Below, piece after piece: positions 13,001-23,400 of a DNA stretch of 64,000 nucleotides. The stretch covers positions 694,044 through 758,043 of the forward strand of contig CAJNDS010002601.1 of the NCBI GenBank assembly GCA_905221605.1, written 5' to 3'. Source of the DNA: Symbiodinium natans (Eukaryota; Sar; Dinophyceae; Suessiales; Symbiodiniaceae). Under the pieces are notes generated by a model, which searched no databases, was not told where the DNA came from, and was given only the letters and a program-made list of their open reading frames with translations. Positions within the stretch are counted from its first letter, which is position 1, and each line of letters starts with the position of its first letter. The translations under genes were made by a program, and so were the position numbers.

Positions 13001-16000
13001 GCAGCCTGAATGTGTGGACCGTCAAGCCACCCAAGCCCAACAGCAACAAGATGTACAGGCGAAAAGTCAGGACCGTGGCCTGTGGAAATCAAAGCGAGGT
13101 CACCAGTGAAGTGAACACTTACGCCTCCGGTGCCAGAGCTGAGTATGTCCGGTTAGCTTTGAGCTTGGCAGCAAACAACGGTTGGGATGCCTTTACAACA
13201 GACATCTCCCAGGCGTTCCTGCTGGCGCCAAAGCCAGAGCAGCGAACCATACTTCTCCGACCAACCCGGGAGCATGTGTCATTAGGGTTGGCCTCCCCCA
13301 CGGAACTGTGGGAAGTCAACCGGGCAGTCTACGGACTCCGGGAGAGTCCAAAGTGGTGGTCAACCTACCGGGATAGTTGTCTCCGTACCGCAGCGTGGGA
13401 CAACTATCACCTTGAAGCCACTTCGTGCGATTCCATGTGGACTGTCAAAGATGACAAGGGTGCCACCTGTGGCATAGTTGTCACATACGTTGATGACTTC
13501 TTGATCCTTGGTAACCGCGCAATGGCCTCTGGATTCCGTTCGCACCTTTCCTCAGAGTTTGGGTGGGCCTCGTCAGAACTTGAAGGTTGCGAGCAGCCAG
13601 GAGATAGTTTGAAGTTCTTGGGAATGGAGATTGAAAGGCTTCCTCAAGGTTATCGTGTGCACCAACGGCCTTACATCGAGCAACTCCTGTCTGCTTACGA
13701 TGTCGGCCACCCTGTGAGGACACCTCTGCCACGAATTCAGGAGGAGCCAGACGTGGTGCCCTCCTCGCCAGAATCCTTGAAGCAAGCGCAAAAAGTGCTG
13801 GGAGAACTCTTATGGATCTCCCAGCGTTCTCGTCCTGATGTCAGTTTTTCAGTATCTCTGCTTGCATCATGGGTGCATCGCAACGCGCAGGAGGTGATAA
13901 AGTTGGCCCTCCGTGTGCTTTCATATGTGGCCACGACTAAGGAGGAGTGCTTGCATTTTGAACGCCAGAGTTCCCGTGGAGAGCCACCACTCGTGTGCTA
14001 CACCGACGCATCGTTCTCGCCATATGGCGGTCGGTCGGTTTCGGGCTTAGCTATAGTGGTTCAGGGCTGTCTCGTTTCGTGGCGGGCAAATAAGCAGGCT
14101 TTCGTGGTCTTATCCTCCTCGGAAGCAGAGCTGGTGTCTGCAACCGAAGGAGTCGTTCAGGCCCAGAGTCTCATGCCCCTCCTCCAGGAGTTGGGAACCA
14201 CCTGTAAGCAGGTTGCACTGCGGGTGGACAACACCTCGGCAATCCACCTCCTTCATGGGCGGGGAGCCAATAGAACCCGTCACCTTCGTGTCAGAGCCGC
14301 ATACGTGTCGGAGTTGATCGAATCTGGCGAGGTCGCGGTTGAGCACCAACCGGGGAAGGAGCAGTTAGCTGACGCTTTCACAAAGATTCTCCCTTCACCT
14401 CGGTTGTGTTTCTTGAAACAGCTGTTAAAGCTCCGCTCTGAGAACCCCGGTCCGGACCTGGGAGAGGACACTGTGGATGAAGATACTTTTGCAGATGAAG
14501 CCCCGAGTCCGCAAATTGCCTCAGCGGATGTCGCCAGGGATTTGTCAAGTCCCCGTTCTGTGGCTTCTCCTTCTGTGCTTGCCAGCGTGTCAAGATGGTT
14601 GACTGGGCTAGTGACGTTTTGCCAGGCTACCTCATGTGCTGGGGAAAGGGCACTCACCGTTGCACCCGGGGTTGAGGAGGAGGCGGCGGAAGGAGTCCCC
14701 CTAGGAATCCGAGTGGATTTCACACTGGCCACCTACCTTGGACTGTTGATTGTGTTGCTAGTTGCCCTATGCTGCTGGGAAGGGGTGCATCGATGCAGTC
14801 GACCACAGCCTCTTACCGCGCAAGCCAAAGCTGTTCGACACCAGACCCGAAAGAGCAAGAAAATTGAAGAGAAAGTGCAGGAGGCTGTGGCTCGGGAGAT
14901 CCAAGGTCTTCGCCATCGAGGCGCAGCCCAAACCTCTTCCGGGGCTCCAGCGTCTCCTGAGAGCGAGTCAGCCTCTACCTTGGAGCAATCTGCCCCTTCG
15001 TCCCAGCTCTCTTCTTCAGCAGGCCGTTCAGCCGAAGTTCCTGCTTTAACTTTCGGGCCGGTTGTTCAACCGATATCTTCGGACTCTCAACCTCCGTCGA
15101 GCACCTCCCTCCCATTTTCCAAGTCAAGGGCTGCCCCAGCCAGTAGCGCTCGGAGCAGTCATCAGGCTTCACCGCATCTCTCCGAGCGTGTTCCGACGAT
15201 GGTCAATCCCATGAGTGCCGTGAATCCCGGGCCCTCGAAGGGCTCTCATGTTCGACCTCCAACTCTTGTGGACCAGGAGGTGCAAACCGTGCACTCCGGT
15301 GACCTGGCAATTCCTTTGTCTGCCTTAAACCGAGGCATTCCCACCGGATCAATCATGACCACCATGCAGCGAGGTGGAGTTGTTCACCTGTACGATGACT
15401 GTTCATCGCTGGGCGTTCCAGCCTACCGGCAGACTCGCACTTTCTGCCGAACCTGTCTTCATAGGGTAGGGTTGGGTAATCCATAGGATAGGCTCCTTTG
15501 GTTGATCTCCACCATATCCCTCTCGCCTTCGGACTTTCTGTGTCATTTCTTCTTTCCTCGTTCGTTTCGTTGTCGTGTGGGCACCGGCCTGGCTTAGTGG
15601 TTTAGGTCGGGTGTGTCAGGTACAGTGGTACGGCCCTTGCGGTAGTACCAAGGAGGAGTGTTAAAGGACACCCCCTCCCCTTTTCCATCTTTCTACCCCA
15701 AGGGTGAATCTTTGATACGGATGCTTGTTCGGGCTCAGGGGTGGCTACGGGAAAGAAGGCCCCTTGGGACGAACATTCAAACATGCAGACATGTACAGCA
15801 TAATGCAAGTAGAAGCTTCGCATTCATGAGCACTGCTTTCTCTCTCAGCTTGTTGTTGCGACATTGAGAAAAGTCCGATTCGTTCTTGCATGGCTGGGAG
15901 TTGCCCTCGCTGGTCTGGTATTGGGAACGATACTGGAGAAGATTAGCAGGCCCATCTGTGCATTGGACTGACACGCACAACTCAAGAAGTGCACCAACAT

Positions 16001-19000
16001 CCTTTTCTTTGGCTGAGATATCTGCTGAAGATCTACGGATATATACAGGTACATACTGCTTTGTGGGAATGAAATCATCATGCTTGGTTTCAATCTCCTG
16101 TGTGCTTTTGTTCCAGTTCTTTGCATGTTTTGTTCTTTCTTCTAACGTTTAGTATCTTTAAATTATTGCCTTCTGAGTTACAAAGATACCCCTAAATTCC
16201 GAAACTTTCCCAAGCTCTGGACAAAGAAAGGGCCAACAAAAGCCACTCGGACCCTTTGAAGGCCTAAGCCAGCCTCCTAAACCCTCGGTAACCCAGCACC
16301 CTCTGAGACGCCCACGAAGAGAGTCCAGGACCACGTGGGTTCTGCGTGGAGCCCGGGTACTCCTCCATGACGGTGGAAAGGGCGTAGGGCTTTCAGATTC
16401 ACCAGAACGCATTTTGAGGTATCCTTTTCGGGCTGGCGTGGCAGCAGACTCGCTGTACCTTCGACCGCTTTTCCGATGACTTCCCTGGGTCAGCGATAGG
16501 GTTTAGGGGAAAATTGGTGGGTAAGGGTTTGACTCATGGCACCACAATGTAAAACGCAAGCCTGAAACCAAAAACGCTACATCCCCATAACATGTGCACT
16601 CTCGCCCTGTGTCATATGCCGAGACATACACCCCTAAAAGACGAAAACCCAAAACCCGCGAAAATGAACTGAGCCCTCAAAACTACCAAACCCAAAGATC
16701 TGTGGACCCTGTATAGGGCATAAGCCCTGAACACCCCAAAGCTACAGAAACCCTAAACCCTCAATAACCTAAACCCCCAATTCCAAAACCCTGAGCCCTA
16801 GAAACCTAGCCCCAAACCCCCAACCCTTTTCACCCTGACCCCGATAAACTACACCCTAAACCCTAAACCCTAAACCCTAAACCCTAAACCCTAAACCCTA
16901 AACCCTAAACCCTAAACCTCACCTGTGGGTCGGCCCAAATCGCGTCGATGAAGGCGAGGTCGGCGGCCGATGCTCCCGGAGTGGCGCTTGGCACCTCTGA
17001 GTGTGGCGTATTTTCATCTGTGTAGGGTTTAGGGTTTAGGGTTTAGGGTTTAGGGTTTAGGGTTTAGAGTTTAGGGTTCAGGGTTTAGGGGTTAGGTTTT
17101 AGGGTCGAGGGTTTAGGGGTGTGCTGTGGTATGGCGCAGAAGCTGTGAAGGTGGGGATGCAAACTAGCTTCGAGAGCTTCGTGAGATGCGAAGAGCAGCC
17201 ATGGCCGGCCCATTTAACACTTCTATCCCACCCCACTCCATCTTGGCGGCAGAACCACAAAAAACCTATTCCGATTAAGGGCTCAAGCCTAAAGTCAAGT
17301 CAATTGCCGGCTTCTCTTCCTGTCGCAAGCGTCCATGCCTTTCGCGACCATGCCCAAAATCCCGGTATTTACAGCGTGTTATGCCCAAAACACTGGTATT
17401 TACAGCGTTTTCGCCTCTTTCTACAACCTACTGCACAAGGATGTGGAACAAGAAAACCTGTCACAAGCGTTTACCTTGCACTAAAACATCCCAAACATGC
17501 TGTCCCAAAAGAATAGCTTCACTAAAAACTCCCAACCATGCTGTCCCAAGAAGAATAGTTTTTGGAACCCCCTAAAACAGCTTGTCTGCTCCGTACCACG
17601 CCGGCCAGTACGAACGACGTGTCGCACAGAGCCCGTACCCAGGCAAAATACAGCGCGTTGACCGGGTAGTTTTGCTCGAGTGCCCATGGCATAGTCCTGA
17701 TATAACCGTGAACAATACCTTCATATGCCCCTGTCTGGAAAGGATTGTCTGAGGCGTGTAGGGGGTGTAGGGTCTAGTTCAGGTTGGGCTCAGGAGTTGG
17801 GAGATGGAAACAACACACAAAGATAGGTTAATCATAAATTATAACAATTGCACAATGGGTTTAGGGTGTAGGGTTGTAGCGCTCTCTTCTCGGAATTGGG
17901 GTGTAGGTCTTCAGTCCCTGTAGCACCAAGGCGCCTCTGCTGTACGAGTTCTGTGGGAACTCAACCTCGGCATTCTGGTGGGGGGATTGGAGTTTAGGGC
18001 TCAGGGTGTAGGGTCTAGGGTTTAGGGTGTGGATTCAGGGTTTAGGGCGAACCTTCAATCCTCGCACTTGAAACATTGAAGCACGAACCGTATCCCCTGA
18101 AACCCTAGAACCTGAAGGTCTCAAACCCCAAACCCTACGGTAAACCCCAAACCCTAAACCCCAAACCCGAAGCACTAAACCCTAAACCCTAAACCCTAAA
18201 CCCTAAACCCTAAACCCTAAACCCTAAACCCTAAACCCTAAACCCTAAACCCTAAACCCTAAACCCTAAACCCTAAACCCTACAGTAGCCCCCAAAGCAT
18301 GTACACTTGGCTCCATGCTTGCGCCTCAAACCCAAACCCCAAGTTTCCTAAACCGCGAAAGCGGCGCAGCTGTTTTCAGGCCTCTTAGCTGAGATGTTCC
18401 CCCTTCTAATTACTAACAGTCCTTAATGGGGATATATGGGGATCATAGTACCCCCTATTATAATCCCTACTAAGGATAGTTCATATAAGTTATAAGACGG
18501 AACATCCCAACTCTTAGGCTCTCTGGGAGTTGGGCATGTTGGGCTTTTTGGGAGTTCTTGGCTTCAGCTCTTTGGGCTTTTGGGCTTCTGAGCTTGTCCC
18601 TGTGCTTCGGCTTTGGCTTAAGGTGCCACCGGAGGCCAAGTCCTCTGCCTGTGACTCAGCCTAACCTCCGGCCTGCAACCCTAAACCCCAAACCCCAAAC
18701 CCTAAACCCTAAACCCTAAACCCTAACCCTAAACTCCAAACCCCAAACCCCAAACCCTAAACCCGAAACCCTAAACCCTAAACCTAAACCCTAACCCTAA
18801 ACCCTAAGTCCTCAACCCTAAGCTGCGTCTTCGGGTTTAGGCGTGCAGGGTTTAGGGTTTGGGGCTTCTGGCTTAGGGTTAAGGGTTAGTTGCAGTGTTG
18901 GGGTCCAACCGAAAATTTAGAGCAGGTTGTAGGGTTTCGGACAGTGGACCCCCAAAAGCACCCCCCAGGCGCCTCAGGGCAACGAGTGTCACGTGTTGCT

Positions 19001-20385
19001 GGCGAGGTGCAGGCGGAGGAAGCTTCCCGGCGCCCCACGCGAGAGCCCGCCGTGCACGACGAAGATCTGTGTCAGGAAGGGCTTGGGCGAATGGATTCAA
19101 CCCTAAACCCTAAACTAAAGTGCTAAAGTCCTACAAAGTCTTAGCCCTATAGGCCCTGAGCACCCAACCCATCCTAATGCTCCCCACACCCCCCCCCCCC
19201 CCCCAAAAAAAAAAAAAAAAAAATAAAAATAAATAATAATAATAAATCATAGATTAAGAAAACTTGGCCGTTAAACCCTTGGAAACAAACTGTTTAGACA
19301 CAGGTTCGCATAGAAGCCCCAAAAAGGAAAAAACAAAAGACCCAAAATCCAACCTAGTGGGCTGACTCCAGGGTTCGGACCTCTATGAGCCTGAGGAACA
19401 CATCCTTGCAGCTTTGGGTGGGGATTTTTCAGGAGATGTAGGCCCGAAAGCCCGAAACCATGAACCTCAGAAGCCCTACAGGGTGGGGCCCCCTTACTAT
19501 ACTAACTGTAGTTAAGGGACTTATAACCTAACTTAGGGTCCTTATAACCCAATTTAGGGCCCTTATAACTCTACTTATAACTAGGGGGCCCCACCCTGTA
19601 GAAAAGCCAGAAACTCCAGAGGCGCAGCGAGGCGCTTAGTTTTGAGGGCTCTTTAAGGGCTTTTCGGGTTTAAAGTCTAGGGTTTAGGGTTTAGGGTTTA
19701 GGCTTAGGGTTTTTAGGGTGTGGGAAACCCGAACACAAACGAAAGGTCTGAGGGCTGGTGCCTGGTTGTCGATCACCGACGCCAGGGGAAGGCGTGCGAA
19801 GATGCGGCCGAACTTCTCGTAGATCTGGCAAGTCTTCAGTCTGAATCTGGGTGGGGTTTAGGGTTTAGGGTTTAGGGTTTAGGGTTTGGGGTTTAAGGTT
19901 TAGGGTTTAGGGTTTAGGGTTCAGGGTGTACGGCCTAAATTCAACAAGCCCTTCACTCCTCCTGCCTGAAGGCTGCCCTCCCACCGATGACACACAGCAA
20001 GTCTCGCAGCGTCTTTTGCTTACAGCCAAGCCCTAAACCCGATAAAGTCCTAGCGCTTGAAATCAGACCAACTCATAGAGAGGTTGCCCTTCATGAATTG
20101 CAGGGTAACCCCTTAGGGCCCATACTTCAGCCCCTTTCAAGAAGTAAGGGTTTAGGGTTTAGGGTCCTAAGCCGTAAACCCGAAGTTCATGATGTTTCTC
20201 TGTGGTCCGCCCTTACTTAAGGAGTGGAATTTGCTTGTGTTCTGTTGCTTGATGTGCCTACTGCCTACGGTTTAGGGCTTTGGGTTTAGGGCTCACAGGG
20301 TTCAGGGCTTTAGGGGTCCGCCGACCCTGGCGGCGTGTTGGATGGGAAAAGGAGGTGAAAACCTCCCTCTTACCCCCCCAAAACG

Positions 20386-20418
<33 letters not shown>

Positions 20419-23400
20419 CGGTTGGAGGAACCCCCCGCGCCACCCGCACAGCGTAAACAAGGGGGTTCAGCACGGGGGGTAGGGGCGCCCTCAGCAAAAT
20501 CAGCTTTTCGGCACCCCCCCACCCCCCATCCCCCCCACCCCCCACCCCCCACCCCACACCCACCCCCCCCCACCCCCCGACCCCCCCCCCCCACCCCCCC
20601 CCCCCCCCACCCCAACCCCCCCACCCCCCCTCCCCCCCCCACCCCCACCCACCTGTCTTGAGCTTGTCCTGGTGCTGCCCCCTACCCCCCAAACGATTCA
20701 CAGAACTCTGCTGGGGATGATCTTCCGTGCGAGCGGGTCTCAACTATGCTCCAGCGGGGTCGGCGGCTTGAGCCGGAGGCTCTTAAATTACAGGGTTTAG
20801 GGTTGGGGTCTCGGGCCAACCCCAGTCCTAGCTGAAACTCTCTGAAGGTCATGCCCCCCGAGGGAAAAAAAAAAAAAAAACGCCATTCGCCAACATGCCA
20901 GCAGGGCCATGGACCCTGTGTCGCGGCCGTACTTCCTCAAGACCTGGGATATTTTTCTATTTTCCGTTCATGGGTCTGTTTTTAAGAGGACAATATTTAG
21001 GAATAGTTTTCAGAGGGCTTTCATAATCTTAAGGGCCGAGCCCTCCACATTTTCCGTTAATGGGTGTAAGAGGATAATATTTAGGAATATTTTCAGAGGG
21101 CTTTGATAACGTTAAGGGCCATCCTAGTGGAGGTTCATGGGTACTTGTGACCCCAATTATATAAGTTTACTTATCCTACTTAGAGGGGTGTTGAGTACAG
21201 CTAACCTCCAAGTAGGGTGGGCCTTTGTTTGGGGTGGAGGGGGGGGGGGGGGGGGGGGGGGGGCGGTAAAGGCTTAGTGCGAAGATTGCAAGTCCCTGTG
21301 TTTCCATTTGTCTCAAGAGGCCCTCTCCCAGTACAGGGTCGAGACAGCTCGGCAACAACACGAAGCTGATGGAAGGCCGACGAAGAGCAAAAGATACTCT
21401 GTGAGGAATCCTCAACTTTGAGCCCTGCCTCTCGGATTCTCCCAGAGGCGGACACTGTAGAGCTTTGGGGTAGACGAGACCGCCCCCAACACATAGAGCC
21501 CAGTAGCCGGCAGGAGGTACATAGAGGTTCCAAGTCGCCACGTGCATGAGGCTGGCCTCCCTTAAAATCCTCTGATCAGGAGTGTGAGAGGATAAAGATG
21601 TTTACAGCCCGAAGCCCTGAACCCTATAAAGCCTATAAACCCTATACACCCTAAACCCTAACCCTAAACCCTAAACCCTAAACCCTAAACCCTAAACCCT
21701 AAACCCTAAACCCTAAACCCTAAACCCTAAACCCTAAACCCTAAACCCACCCTAATTTTAAATGCCATATTCATTTCTTGTCGTGAGGCTGGCCCTCATA
21801 CAGTGCTACAGTCCTAGTCGTGGCCACTAGCAGAGTGTAGCACCCTCGCACCCCAGAACTCATTGCCACATGGCCACAGAAACAGGGACACACGGTTTAG
21901 GGTTTAGGGTTTAGGGTTGAGGGTTGAGGGTTGAGGGTTTAGGAAAGCCTGATGAACCCACCAACAGTTGCCGTGCCACTTCGTCATAGAAGCCGCCGCA
22001 GTTGTAGTCCATGTTGAGTAGACGATCCTGCTGGAATCTCATAGAAACCCCCTAAACCCTAAACCCTAAACCCTAAACCCCATCAGCCCCCTGATCCTTA
22101 ACCCTCATAAACCCTAGAGTCCATGAGCCGGAAGACAAAGTACCCAGGAAGATGTTCAGGGTTAGGTTCAGGATTGAGGGTTGGCTGTCTGCGTGTTCCG
22201 GCTAGATCCACCAAACGCTACACGCGCGCATCATATGCACCACGTCTGCTTCCAGGCGTCCTCGTGATTCCCGCGATGGATGTACATCGACTGGGGCCAG
22301 AGCGACATGAAAGCAAACCTCGGCAAGGCAAAACGCTAAATCCTAGCAGCCTATCAGATGGATCAATCCAGCACTTTGTGCTCGATTGCCTGAGCTGGCT
22401 TGAATCAGTCGACCCTTGTTTGCCATGAACCACGGCATGACTAAAGACGCCCTAAACCCTAAACCCTAAACCCTAAACCCCAAGCCCTAAGCCCTAAACC
22501 CTAACCCCACAGCTTCGATCCCGTGGGGCGGCGGCAGGAGCGCCCAGATCTCCGTGGCCTTTAAGGGGCAGTCGCAGGGGTTTAAGGTTTAGGGAGTTTA
22601 TAAGGGACCAGGTATAGCATAACGGAAGATATTTGCTCACATGAAGTAGGGTTTATGTTTCTTGTACCCCCAAAAGGACACCCAATATATACACTCACCC
22701 ATTTTAAAAAGGAACCTTATGTACACTCACCAATAACAGTAATATAAACCCTACTTTACATGTCGTAGGGTTAGTGGGGTTTAGGCTGCGGGCTGTGGAG
22801 TCGACGTGAGGCCCAAAAGCTCTCTGGCAGGCTGTGGGGGTTTCTAGGAGCAGACCGGGCGCTGGTGGCGCTACGGGGGTGGCAGAGCGAGGTGCTTCAC
22901 GCTTTTGAAGAGGCACTTGCAAGACTCAGGGTGATAGGGCAAGCCACAGCCACTGTTCTTAGGCTGCACTTGCAAGACTATTGGGAATTGGTGCTGTAGG
23001 AGGCGAGGTGACCCTAAGTCCTCCTAACCTCTGGGTGCCCAGCATTCTCGCCACGGTCGCAGACGTCGCCGTTGACCAGAAATCGGTTGGTGGGCGATGG
23101 CACACCAACCTGTGCTAAACTTGAACAGCAAAGTTGTCCTACCGGGAATGGGGTGTGCAAGTATACTCTCCCTCAGCAGGCCTTGAAAAAGATCCACAGC
23201 AGATCAAGGAGCTGTCCATGAAGATCCTTCAGGAATTGGCGATCCCTCTTGTTTTCGGAGCCCGAAACCCGAAACCCGAAACCCGAAACCCGAAACCCGA
23301 ACCCTAAACCCTAAACCCGAAACCCGAAACCCTAAACCTACGTAAGTGTCTAGGGCCCGGCACCCACCCAAAAAATGGACGGGGTGGCTCATGGAGCTGA

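Larger units (their letters stand above)
4560..16042 (+). mobile_element. Full-length Ty1/copia LTR retrotransposon
   Basis: The 5' LTR (4565-4943) and 3' LTR (15659-16037) read identical. The internal region encodes Gag-PR-IN-RT-RNaseH in copia order. It is flanked by the 5-bp direct repeat GATAT, the size typical of Ty1/copia integrases. Identical LTRs and one open frame of more than 10 kb imply a recent insertion that may still be competent. It lies antisense inside an intron of the phosphatase gene. Confidence 0.97.
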
